From Fragilaria crotonensis (lineage: Eukaryota; Bacillariophyta; Fragilariophyceae; Fragilariales; Fragilariaceae), in contig JAKSYS010000472.1 of the NCBI GenBank assembly GCA_022925895.1, positions 1 to 49,896 on the forward strand: a DNA stretch of 49,896 bases, in the 5' to 3' direction. This document shows, in pieces, positions 20,730 through 31,510 of this stretch. Both the position numbers and the translations under genes were made by a program. The notes beneath the pieces were generated by a model, which made no database searches, was not told where the DNA came from, and was given only the letters and a program-made list of their open reading frames with translations. How positions within the stretch are numbered: the first letter of the stretch is position 1; each line of letters starts with the position of its first letter.

Positions 20730-21104
20730 ATGTGTTGTTGCAACCAGGGCGCTGTTCATGCCGACAATGTTGTCTTGTGCTGCGCTCTATGCTGCATTAA
20801 CTGTGGATATCTCAACGACTGCACCTGTTTGGGATGTTCGGGAAAGGCTGGCGTTTGTTGCGTCAACTGTGAGTTTTGCTGCAAAACGGGCGCTCCTTGT
20901 CTCCCATGCTGCTGCTGTGGTCCCAATTTCGATTGTGAGGACTATTCTCTCTGTCACTTCCAAGCACAGGCGTGTTGGATGGTGATATCTGCGGCACTGC
21001 CCTGCAATAAGGATGTCCCCGTCGCCATGACCATGCTCGGACTAACCGTCTATCCAATCTGTGGATGCTGTGTCCCCATTGGAAATGCACATATGATTCG
21101 TTAA
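20730..21104 (+). CDS. small cysteine-rich protein, copy 2 (unknown family)
   Basis: The product has 124 residues and aligns along its full length with the product of 15747-16118. Shared blocks include CLNDCTCLGCSGKAG, CEFCCKTGAPCLPCCCC and VISAALPCN. The copies differ mainly in the N-terminal tail (MCCCNQGAVHADN) and in scattered central and C-terminal positions (CEDYSLCHFQAQACW). The start is the ATG equivalent to that of copy 1. Conservation of reading frame and cysteine positions despite nucleotide divergence indicates selection on the protein. No named domain is recognised. Confidence 0.75.
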   Translation: MCCCNQGAVHADNVVLCCALCCINCGYLNDCTCLGCSGKAGVCCVNCEFCCKTGAPCLPCCCCGPNFDCEDYSLCHFQAQACWMVISAALPCNKDVPVAMTMLGLTVYPICGCCVPIGNAHMIR

Positions 21105-21524
21105 ATGTGTGGGAACATGATGTTGACATACACCTGTCTACGAGAGAGAAAGATCAGCCGATCCTGTCGCTGCCGGGTACAAGATTTCAAATTTGGACAA
21201 GCCTGATGGTGCTGACGCGTCTGTGATAACGTTAACGCCGAAGATTTGCGAAATGACAGCATGCCAAAAAGGTCAAGGTTGCGCAAATTGAGTTGAGTAA
21301 GTCTGATTGTGAGGTATTTACGATCAGAGCCATTATCCCTCTGGCATCTTGGCAATTGTGTCGCGTAGGAGTAGTCAGATAACACTTGATGTCATCGAAC
21401 CAATCCGAGGACTGCACATCGCTAAACAAGGTTATTGATTTCTAATGAAGGACAAAATAATATCATATATCACTTTCTACTAATTTTTTGTTACATGTAT
21501 AGGATCAGGGAAGTCATTTCATTC

Positions 21525-22163
21525 TTACGCTTCTTCGTCGTCATGCTCCAAAGATTCTTCCTCATTCGTCGCTTCGACCAGGACGATATCGTCGTCCTCA
21601 TTATGGCTTGGTGTATCCTTGACTGGCACTTCCACAGACATTTGTGATTCTTCTGCAGTTGTGGCTGTCGGAGGAACCTCAATAGTAGTAGGAGGAGTCG
21701 AAGTACTCACTTCCGAAACGGCGATTGTGATAGGGCCTGGCTTGGCAATCTTGGGAGCCGAAATAGTCAGTACCCCATTCGCGAGAGTGGCCGTTACATT
21801 GTTCGTGTCAACAGTTGTATCGAGAGCGAACCGACGGGAGAATCGAAAGTAGTTGTCCGAGGTGGCGACAGCGCGTTGACCTGAAATAGTCAATACATTA
21901 TTCTCAACGTTGATTGTAAGGTCTTCGGCTTTGATTCCTGGAACATCGAGGGAAAGCTCGACCTTGTTATCATCTTCGTTGACGTTCGCAGGTGGGTTGT
22001 TGCGACGATGGGCAACGTTTGGGGAGCAGTGACCGAACTGACGAGCCATTGCGCCACGTCCACCACTGCAAGGCCCGTGGTGTTGAAAGCGGCGGTGATG
22101 TCCGACGTGGGGAGGCATAAAGGGGCCTTCAGGTTGTGGATAGCGAACGAGGAAAATGGCCAT
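21525..22163 (-). CDS. small heat-shock protein (HSP20/alpha-crystallin family)
   Basis: The product has 212 residues. The alpha-crystallin domain lies at about residues 58-140: VELSLDVPGIKAEDLTINV, then NVLTISGQRA, then FRFSRRFALD, then the hallmark GVLTI at 130-134. sHSPs are ATP-independent chaperones that hold unfolding proteins. The N-terminal arm is His/Gly/Pro-rich and the C-terminal tail is long, acidic and Ser/Thr-rich (ending EEESLEHDDEEA), longer than in most plant sHSPs. No organelle presequence is evident, so a cytosolic location is likely. The gene is divergent from the Tat gene at 22981, with 817 bp between the starts. The frame is intact. Confidence 0.9.
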   Translation of the reverse strand: MAIFLVRYPQPEGPFMPPHVGHHRRFQHHGPCSGGRGAMARQFGHCSPNVAHRRNNPPANVNEDDNKVELSLDVPGIKAEDLTINVENNVLTISGQRAVATSDNYFRFSRRFALDTTVDTNNVTATLANGVLTISAPKIAKPGPITIAVSEVSTSTPPTTIEVPPTATTAEESQMSVEVPVKDTPSHNEDDDIVLVEATNEEESLEHDDEEA

Positions 22164-22270
22164 GTTGATTGTAGGTGGTTGTAGCGATTGAATCTGATAT
22201 GGATTTAATTTGTGAGCTCAATAGATTTGGAAAAGGGTACCAGAAAAGAAGATACCTCCGGAACAGTGTC

Positions 22271-22294
22271 GAATTTCTTGGAGAATCGATTTCC
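22271..22294. promoter_or_regulatory. possible heat-shock element upstream of the sHSP gene
   Basis: TTC at 22275-22277, GAA at 22283-22285 and TTC at 22291-22293 alternate with 5-bp spacing, about 110-130 bp upstream of the sHSP start, around the short palindrome TTCTTGGAGAA. Canonical elements alternate with 2-bp spacing, so the fit is weak. Confidence 0.25.
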
Positions 22295-22980
22295 AGGCGT
22301 AGAATTTGAACTGGGGAAATCGTACGACTCGAGAAGAGATGAGGGTTTGAGTTATGAGATGGCCGAAGAAACTCCTCGATAATCGATGTCCGCCAGACAC
22401 TCGTGCACTTCTGTGCAGTACTAATACTACAGTACCATCTAATTAAGATACTGCTACTACTACACAGTAAACCAGATACTGGTACAAGTATCATATGTCA
22501 TGCATATCATGCCATACCTGGTATGCATACTGTCCGTTCCGTTCGTGTCACCAATGATTTCTGATACTGTATGTCTGTCATGCGTCTTGTCTGCAATTGG
22601 GTAAGTACTAAGTACACGGGCTTCTGGTACTGTACATAAAATGCATACTACGTAGCACTTGACATACCGTGATAGCGTAGTAGGGTAGTAAGACAAAGCA
22701 ATTAATACTACCTGGTATTGTTCTACTATGATGTATGTAAGTATTTAAGTATGTAGCAATCGACGACGGAATGAAAAAAGCATACAACAAGGTGATTCTG
22801 CTGCGTCTTGCCGCTGCCCGCTTTGTTGAAGCCTCACTGACGTACTGTACGTTTAGTACTTAATTGGCAACACCTGGAAGTCAGACGGCCTTGCCTTCAG
22901 CGGATCTGATCCGTCGGATCAACATTGACGGTAGTTTCGTCTGAACCATGATGTTTCTGCCATCATTCTTGACAACAACC

Positions 22981-24299
22981 ATGAGAATAGCAGTATCACT
23001 CCTACTTCTACTAGCATCGTCATCGGATGCGTTCACGTCACTTGTCAAGTGTGGTTCGCCGAGCCGCTTCTTGGGCACTCACATGACATTTACACCACGC
23101 AACAGCAATAGCAAACGCAATCACATGCAGTCATCGAGGCGGAGCAAGTCCTCCTCCTCATCATCGTCCCTCAACATGTTTCTGGGATCCGATGGTGGTA
23201 TTTTGGGAGTTGGAACACCGGAATTGGTACGTTTCATGCCGAGGATATGGAATACCAAAAAATCTGACGTGCTTTTCGCCATAGCATTATCTCATTTCAT
23301 TTTCTTCTTGCTAATGCATCATCAACACACAACATACTATTCACTCATCATCATCAACAATTAACAAACAAACAAACTTATTCATATTAATTTAAAAAGG
23401 CAACAATCTTGCTTGTCGGTTATTTTGTCTTGGGCCCGAGCGATTTGTACAAATTGGTGAAGGAGATTGGCAAGGCCGTTCAAAATTTCCGCACGCTCTC
23501 CAGCGATGCTGCCAAAACGTTCGAAACGTCCATGGAATCTCAAATAGAATTTGATGAAATTCGCAAGGCACAGCGCGAACTCAATGATGCCTTCTCCTTC
23601 CGACGTTCCATCAATGTCGATCAAGATGAAGAGGCGTTCACGACCACCACGACGAGTGAAAAGATTGGTGCTGAACCGATTCGGGGAGATGTGGGAACGA
23701 AGAAAAAGATTCGGAGACGAAAAAAGGTTATTGTGGAAGATAAGACAGAGGATGATGATGTTGCGACAGCTGCTGTGCAGGTGCCATCGTTGTCGTCCGA
23801 TGGCAATATCCCAGATTTGGACATGTCGTATGCGTTCGAAGATAATGATGATCCGAAATTGTTTGATATGCAATCAGAAGCGGAGAAAGTGCGTGCCGAA
23901 CGTATGTCTCGTTTGGAGTCATCTTCCAAGCCACCGGCAAGTGATTGGTTCAGTGATACCATGGGAAATGATGATGATATCGATGATGACGACGACGATG
24001 ATGATATGTTTGCTGCAAACGCCGAGGCTGCTCGATTTCAAGCGCAATTAAGCAATTGGAACGAATCGATTTTAGCCAACGAGGACAAACTGAGTCCCTT
24101 GTCTAAACTGATGGAACGACTGGCATTGTTAGAAGAAGAAAAGGCAGCGCAAATGTTTCGATTGGAAGAAGAGTACCGAGAACGGGCGGCCCTAGAAGAA
24201 CGTTTTTACCGTCAAAAGCGAGAATTGTTGGAAGAAGCCGCTGCGGAGATTCAAGCCAGTGCTTATGTTAATCCTGACGAATCAGTTTCGTCGGCGTAA
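22981..24299 (+). CDS. plastid twin-arginine translocase subunit, TatA/TatB (Tha4/Hcf106) type
   Basis: Exons 22981-23226 and 23400-24299 join across a 173-bp GT-AG intron (GTACGT to AAAAAG) to give about 381 residues. The ATG at 22981 gives a clean signal peptide (MRIAVSLLLLLASSSDAFTS) with an Ala-Phe cleavage motif, as expected for import into a complex plastid; two earlier in-frame ATGs at 22948 and 22951 are possible. The splice junction rebuilds the Tat transmembrane hinge: GILGVGTPEL followed by ATILLVGYFVLGPSDLYKLV, then the amphipathic helix KEIGKAVQNFRTL. TatA/B subunits form the thylakoid channel for folded proteins. The long C-terminus is acidic (DDIDDDDDDDD) and ends in a predicted coiled coil rich in EEE/AALEE. 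TatB-like by length; A versus B is not decided. Confidence 0.85.
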
Positions 24300-24506
24300 T
24301 TAGTGGACATACGAATTGCTTGGCGTCGGACCGACAGAGTCAGCGGGTGATGGGTGGGAGTTTGCGGCTATACTGAAAACCAACTTATGAAAAAAAACTA
24401 AATCCACTCTTTATGAGGTAGAATTGGTGATTGTACTATGGTAGGTCTCTAGGCATCAGCAACAATCAAGTCGATTGGATTTCATGGTTACAGTAGGCGC
24501 CTATCG

Positions 24507-24726
24507 CAAAGCAGAGAGTTCGAGCGGTGAGTTGTATGTACTGTTTCGAATTAGGTTCAAAGTTCATAGTTTATCACAATGTGCAGTTGTCCTCGAATCA
24601 ATATTCTCTTACCTTTCAAAGCAGAGAGTTCGAGCGGTGGGCTGTATGTAATGTTTCGAATTAGGTTCAAAGTTCATAGTTTGTAACAATGTGCAGTTGT
24701 CCTCGAATCAATATTCTCTTTCCTTG
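24507..24726. repeat. two-copy tandem repeat, 110-bp unit
   Basis: CAAAGCAGAGAGTTCGAGCG begins at 24507 and again at 24617. The units share nearly their whole length, including TTCGAATTAGGTTCAAAGTT and CCTCGAATCAATATTCTCTT, with a few substitutions. Non-coding. Confidence 0.9.
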
Positions 24727-25232
24727 GATGTGGTGTTCGGGGTTGCATGAATTTCGCCTACGGTATGCATGTGAATGCTGGCCTCCAATACTACGGTACA
24801 TTGAAGCCGCTACGGTATTCATGTACGGTAGTGCCTAGTATCGCAGTACTGTACGAGCCTACGGGATACGCGAGTAGAAAGTAGACCGAGTGATGGCGGG
24901 ACCTGTGACACGGTGGGAACGGGATGGAACATGCAACACACAAGAACAGAACACTTGCTTTTTTGACTATTGGTGTGTGTTGAGTTTAGTCGTTCTACTT
25001 GACTGATTGTCATTGAAGCAGAGTAAGTTCTTTTGGAGTATTTTGTCGTTGGATGTGCTTGTTGGTCTCCATGCGTGTATCGAAACTTTCCGGTCAACAA
25101 GATATGAAAGATTCGCATCACAATATATCTTCTTTGATGTTTTCCCATGGATCCGTTGCAGTAGTAGGTACCATACTTCTTGGTACGAGTCGTACGGGTT
25201 TCTGGTCCATTGCGAGTTCCAAGTATACAACT

Positions 25233-25252
25233 CCAAGTACTCGAGTACTTGG
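25233..25252. repeat. perfect 20-bp palindrome CCAAGTACTCGAGTACTTGG
   Basis: The sequence equals its own reverse complement, centred on CTCGAG. It is the longest perfect example I noticed of the GTAC-type palindromes scattered through the intergenic DNA of this window. Confidence 0.85.
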
Positions 25253-25786
25253 CCGTAGTCCTGGTACTACAACTCCGTACCACACACACGTCACGACGTC
25301 ACGACAGCCCATGAGGGTCACACAACTTTCCACACTGGTTCCCGAATCTGCAATTTTTCTACTCTTTACGCAAAAGATACTATGGATCCTACGTGTGCAT
25401 TCTATCAATATACCTCTCTGTATTGCTGCTGTCAACTGTCAACGCCATTTTTCTTGTTTGAGTTAATAGATGCGTGCGAGGAAAAATCAAGGACGCTCTT
25501 GCTGTCGTATTGTTGGTTGTTCGTATTGCCGCGAAATGTATGTTCCACAGCCACAACCTGGAGACATGCGCATGATATCAATCAAGGTGTGAAAGACTTG
25601 AGAGGGTGTGTATGTGACATTATCGCTCATGTTTTTGTTCTCTCGACATTTCAACTTTTTTCTGTATAGCTAGTACAGTACTGATACACTGATACCGCAG
25701 TACGATTCAAAAGTCACTTGCCTCGAATATACTCTGAAGTTGTCGATTACAAAGAACAGTTGGGGCACATCTGACATACTTGCATC

Positions 25787-28700
25787 ATGTCGACCGATCA
25801 CTACGGAAGGACCTCCTATGACAGTGACCCCACAGTGGATGATGACGACGAACTGCCCTACCAAGGCCACACACACACTCAGTTCCTAGACTTAACCAAT
25901 GGGGAAGGAGGAGATCGTCCAATGTACTACGATGGCGAAGAAGATGATGATGCCGAATATCATGAAATAATGGTTCCTCCGCCAAGTACCGCCGCAGTGG
26001 CTCGTCGGAACAACGCTAAAAACAACATCATGTTGAATAATAACAATAGTGCTCCACAACAACAACAACAAGCACCATCCGGCGGCAGTGGACGAGTGGT
26101 GGAAAGTGGTCAAGAGCACACTGGTCGATGGACACGAGAAGAGCACGAAGCCTTTCTATCGGCGTTGAATCAATACGGGAAGGAATGGAAAAAGGTGGCA
26201 GCCAAGGTCAAGACACGGACGGTCGTACAAACCAGAACACACGCGCAAAAGTACTTTCAAAAAATGCTTAAAACCGTGGTGGGCAATCATACGGAAGACG
26301 GGCAACGAGTCAATCCAGGTGACTCGTTGGATACCATGGCCGAGGGGAAAAAGGCTACGGCACAGAAGAAACAACGAAAAGCAGCACGAGCGGCGGCTGC
26401 TGCCACATCAGCAGCAGCACACCTATTGACCAATTTACCATCAATCCCATCATCTTCGACAGCGTCATCGCAACAACAGCAGCAGCAACAAGTTTCATCG
26501 TCCGCATACCCCACCTATCCGACGCATGGATTCTCAACCTCTGCGACGACACTGGCAAGTTTGCCACCGCCTCCTGCGTATAGCGCGCCGAAGCCACCTC
26601 AACCACAGCAACAAAAACAACAGATATCGACATCATATTATGGTAATGATTCCTCGTCGTCTTGGGGCCCACCAACAACATCGTCATCATCCACTAATCA
26701 TATTAAGAAGTCAACGATGTCGATTGTGGCTCCCGATGCAGGCACTGTCCTGCGAGGAGGATTTCCCGAACCCTCGCCTGCCGCATGTGGGACGCGGAAA
26801 TTGGCGGAATTGGCTGCCGCCCAAATGTTGGCAGGGGTGGCGGCGTCGGGAGCAAAATCAAGCATGTTGTTGGCGTCCAAATCGTCGCAGCAGGAAAGCA
26901 ACGAACAACATCGTCAGGGACATCATCACCACCCTAGTGACCTCTATTCTGTGGACGGAGACGTGACTCCTCCCCCTCCGCTTTCTCAATCTAGAGAATC
27001 GGGTTACACGCCTCCTCCTCGAATGGGATTGTCATTGCAAATCGTCAACCCGGAATCATTGGGAATCACGTACAACGAAACACGAAGGCGAAATCGAGAT
27101 GGTGAACCAACGACCCCGTGGGATGGCCAATTGGAGCAATTAGTCACGTGAGTTTCTGTTTTGATTCAGTCGTTCTTGTGTTGATAACGCGTAAACTCAC
27201 TTCTGGGATGCCTTTGGGTTTTCAGTGAGGAACGAATGAAGGAGCAGCCGAATGTCCAGCGTCAAGGTGGTATTCCCCATTTTCCTTCAGATCCTTCTGG
27301 CAATTACTTTCCACACCCTGTATGTGGTCCTGGAAATTCCTTCAGTCGTGCTCCCATCCACAAGGCAGTTTGCGAAATGGACATGGCTGCGGTGCATCAA
27401 GAGCTATCCGATTCGATTGGTGCTGCCAGCTTGCATCGCAAGGACGACATGGGATATTTGCCCATACATTCGGCATGCGCCCTCAGTTTGGTGGATCCTG
27501 AGAATTCAGTCGTTGCGTGCGAGATTACCCGCCTCTTACTTGCGGCTGGGGGTGACGCGTCCGCAGTCGATAGCAGACGCAATACCCCCTTGCACTGGGC
27601 TGCACGATCAGGCGATGCACGACTGGCGCAGCTGTTGTTGATGAGAAATTGTCCTCCAGGTATGTGCAAGATTATAATTTCTGGCCTCGTCCGTGTGTGG
27701 TCACTTGCAATGACCATATGAGCTCACTCTCCCAAACAATCGCGTTGTTCCCTCTTGCAGATGCTCAAAACGATGATGGCGACACGGCATTGCACTGGGC
27801 TATGCGCACTGGCCTTAGGGGAATGGATGTGGTTCGTGTTCTTATTGAGAACGGATGCCGTCCAGCGATCCTCAATAACAATTTTAGACGCGCCGTCGAT
27901 GTTTGCGCCGATGGCTTTGCAGAAGAGAAGAATTATCATCGTTTAACCGATGGGGATGCTGCCAAGAAGCCTTCTGGGAATAAGAACAAAGCGCGAGCCG
28001 ATTCTCGAAAGCGACAGGAGTGTCTTATTGACGAGAAACGACAGGCACGTCTGAACCTTTTGACATTGTCATTCCAGTCTCGAACACTGGTCCTTCACCA
28101 TCCTGAGTGCTTGGAGCACATTCCCAAGGCAGCGAGTGATTGGGAATGTCCAGATCGTGTGACGTCGATTATGCGGCGGGTACTTCCTGATGAGAGCACA
28201 ACCGAAACAACTGGCATCTTCCCGTACGAGGTGACGGTCTCCAGTGAGTTTGACAAGGCAAAGCTGGATTTCTTGAGTAGGGTTCATAGCTCAGACTATT
28301 TGTCGTTTGTCAACGACCTGAGCAAAGAGCTCACAAAGCGAAAAGCGGATGACCAGCATAATGAGTCGGGGCAAGGTGGGTCAGTCGTCCCCTTCACTCC
28401 AATGATTCAGAAGACAGTTATGAAATTTGGTGGAATGGTGAAGAAGGATTCTCACTCAGATACGTCCTTCAGTGCTGGTTCCCTGCGTGCAGCTCGGCGA
28501 GCAGCAGGCGCCGTGCAACATGCCGTTGATTGGTAAGTGTTTCGCCGTGACGCATGCTCCGCTTTCCAGAGGATGGGAAAAACTCACAATATCATGTCCT
28601 CTCAGTGTCCTTGTGGGTCGCCATCGAAATGCATTTTGTGTGGTGCGGCCTCCCGGCCATCATGCTGGTGTAAAGGGTCTCCTGGCGGGTGGTGAGTCGT

Positions 28701-29653
28701 GTGGCTTTTGCATTTTCAACAACGTGGCTGCTGGGGCGTTGCATGCAATCTCAGATGAACGCTTAATGTGTCAACGATGTGCCATTGTTGACATCGATGT
28801 CCACCACGGCAATGGAACCGAAGAGATTGTCAAGCGCTGTCAAGATCCGGGCAAGTTGCTTTTCTTCTCCATCCATTTGCACGATAATGAAAAAAGGAAA
28901 AATGGCTACAGTTTCTATCCGGGAACAGGTGACGAGGACGATATTGCGCACAACATTATCAACGTTCCGATTGCGCCCATGTGGAAGGAATATGTTCAAT
29001 CGCCTTCCGGCACAGCCGCGACGGTCATTTCGCATAACACTCGCCATAAGGCGAAACGAAAGGCCGACGAAATGTCAGCGAACGGAGATCCATCGAAAGA
29101 TGACTCTTCCGAAACGGGTGCTCCGTCAACAACTGATTTCACCGAGACGATTGATACAGAGAGCGAGAGTGCATCCATGAAAGGTTCGTCCCACGGACCG
29201 ACTAAGAGTCCACGAGCCATCACCAACATGGGCCGCCTGGCGTATCGGCGCGCCATTCAGAATCGTCTGTTACCGTCGCTTCGAGCATTTAACCCGGATT
29301 TGATCCTTATCAGCGCCGGTTTTGACGCTGCAAAGGGTGACGTCGGCAATGCTCGTCACTATTCCGGTGGGAAGGAACGCATGGGGCTAGACTTGGAACC
29401 AGAGGATTATGCTTGGACGACGCGTAAGATTCTTGAAATTGCAGACATTTGTTGTCAGGGGCGTGTTGTGTCGGTATTGGAGGGTGGATATGGACGATCG
29501 CCTGTCATTGGCCCAGCCACTTCCACCAGTGGTGGATCCAACAGTTTGGACAAGGCCTTCTTTTCGGAATGTGCTATTCGACATTTGCATGCGATGATTG
29601 ATCCGTATGATACAGAACTCCGTTTTGGGCGCGATCGTGCCCCGAATCCGTAA
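25787..29653 (+). CDS. MYB (SHAQKYF) - ankyrin - class II histone deacetylase fusion protein
   Basis: Four exons (25787-27147, 27226-27659, 27761-28532, 28606-29653) join in frame across GT-AG introns of 78, 101 and 73 bp to give 1204 residues. Residues 112-162 form a SHAQKYF-type MYB domain (GRWTREEHEAFLSALNQYG, ending THAQKYF). A Gln/Ser/Pro-rich linker follows. Ankyrin repeats lie at about 495-640 (NTPLHWAARSGDARLAQLLL, then GDTALHWAMRTG, rebuilt across intron 2). The deacetylase spans about 707-1195 with PPGHHAG (871), DIDVHHGNG (918), FYPGTGDEDD, SAGFDAAKGD (1092) and LEGGYG with its catalytic-type Tyr (about 1151). The zinc and charge-relay residues are present, so it should be active. 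A low-complexity basic/acidic insertion (HKAKRKADE onward) interrupts the catalytic domain before SAGF. Exon 1 joined to exon 2 is the key inference; without splicing of intron 1, exon 1 stops at once (TGA at 27149). Predicted nuclear. Confidence 0.85.
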
Positions 29654-29712
29654 TTAGTAGTAGTAAAGGTGATGTTTAAATGAATGTTATTTGGTTGTGG
29701 TCGACTGTGTTA

Positions 29713-31001
29713 CTATTTTTTCATGCTTTGAAGTTGAATTCTTGAAACGCGGCGGTCTTGTTCCAACGCTGTTCGCAGGTCACTGGAAGAACCATACAGA
29801 GAAAGTTGTTGTTTCGAGTTGAGTTGTCCCCTTTCCTTCCTCATCAGACTCATTCGTACTGGAGACATTGCAGTCACATCACGATCAGCACCTGCCAATG
29901 CGACCGGATGACAATCTACCCATTCCTCTATTGGATTGCACTTTAGAAGATCGAAGTCGACACCACCAAAGTCATGTTGCCAGTCTGCGATTCTCGTCGC
30001 CTGTTCTTGTGCCAAATATGCCATCATGTCCTCATCCATCTCAATCCCCTCTAACGTGGATTCAGTAGCAAATGAATCCGGTCCAACTTCTAGCGGTCCC
30101 CGCTCTTCCCATGTGTTGAACAAGAGCACGGAACGTAGTGACTCGTCATCATCATCGTCGTCGTCGTCTTCCATGTCCTCCTCACGTGCGAATGTCGTCT
30201 CCACGTCATGGCCATCCAACTGTTGCAACCACCGATCGTAGGGCTTGGGAACAGCATGCAGAAGATTGCCTGGAAATCGCAACAAACGTCCTACAACGGC
30301 TGGGACCGTGACCAGTTTGGTCGGTTTGGTCGTTTCATCATCAGCTTGATCATCCGTCAAAATAATGCACGTCGGTGCTGGCAATGTACATGTCTGGTTC
30401 GATTCTTGTTGTTGTTTCTGTTGTGAAGTTGTTTGCAAGTGTAGATACAAGACGTGACTGTAGGAAGGATATCGGGGTGTCCCCTCTTGTTCCAATTGAG
30501 CTTCATCCATCACAATGCACATCCATGTGGAGATGTTCTTGACGTGACCAGTATTCCACTGCTGTGACACGATTTGTTTTGGAATTGTTAACGTTGTTAT
30601 TAGTCTCCTCCAGGGCTGTCAGCAAACGATCCAATGTCACTTCAATGGCGTCAATATTGTTGTTGTTTCATTGTTCTTATTATTATTTCGATAAAAGACA
30701 CTGGATGTGCAGCGTTCGGCGTGGTCCACAGCAAGTGGATGAATCAACTCTTGACATGTTTCTTGAGAAAGACATTGTCGTACACTTGAATGATGGTAAC
30801 ATCATCACCATGGTTGTTGTCATCTCGGCATGATGATAATGATATTGATGTAATGATTCTTTGTCGATTGTGATTGCAAGGGCGTGGTACGAGCAAGGTA
30901 AATGAGAACACCACATTGGTGACTGCAACCAGTTGTAGTAGCAGTAACCACAACCGCAACAACGGCACTTGTTGTACGACGGACGATCGGACTGTGCTCA
31001 T
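29713..31001 (-). pseudogene. 2OG-Fe(II) oxygenase-like gene, copy 1, frameshifted
   Basis: This copy matches the intact gene at 33851-35155 but has lost reading frame at several points: one T fewer near 30772 (after VYDNVF), one C fewer near 30640, and two bases fewer near 30510. The reading that starts at 31001 ends prematurely just after DNVF. The segment carrying the metal-binding HxD pair is out of frame (it reads NISTWMCIVMDEA). Downstream, the original frame resumes (from DEAQLEQEGTPRYPS) and includes the distal FPGNLLHAV. A functional product is unlikely unless the indels are consensus errors. Confidence 0.8.
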
Positions 31002-31510
31002 TTTGGATGGATGATGGATGGTGTGCGTTGATCGAGGATGCCAAAGATGCGCCAAACAAGTTTGAGATGATGGCGCTCTTCAAAACCGCCATTTACCGTT
31101 CATTTCAAAACCCTTCACCGCTTCGGAGCGACGTCGTCGTTTCGATGTCTTCGATCTTTGGTGCTGTCGGCCGTATTACCCAAGACTAGTGGGATGTATG
31201 TACAGATGTTTAGACTGAAAACATCTATACTAAAAAGTTGTAAATGATGACGTGATGACAGCTCATCTCTGCATCCTTTTGCATCATTCAAATGAGTTCA
31301 CGTGGACAAGATCAATACCAGTAAACTGTTCTATGTTCTGAGGCCTGAGCGTCGGCACAGTCCAGTCTCAGGTTTGGAGTATTGTACTCGAGTACCAGGT
31401 ACTTGTACTCTGAAAACAGGCCACAATCCACACAAAAAACCGAACGACTACCCCATAGACCTTCCAAAGAGTGCCAGAGGACAAGTACTCTAAACACTCT
31501 ACACTCAATC

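Larger units (their letters stand above)
24300..25786. other. intergenic between the Tat and HDAC-fusion genes
   Basis: No gene is recognised. The stretch holds a 110-bp tandem duplication (24507-24726), GTAC-rich runs near 24790-24860 and a perfect 20-bp palindrome (25233-25252). The longer minus-strand ORFs here have no family resemblance. Confidence 0.45.

Noticed and set aside
20572-20985. 137-codon plus-strand ORF overlapping cysteine-rich copy 2
   Set aside because: It is an alternative frame. The 20730 frame is the one conserved with copy 1.
22271-22294. A confident heat-shock element
   Set aside because: Spacing of TTC/GAA blocks is 5 bp rather than the canonical 2 bp, so it is kept only as a low-confidence feature.
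28069-28287. Small ORFs antisense to the deacetylase exons
   Set aside because: They are shadows of conserved coding exons on the plus strand.
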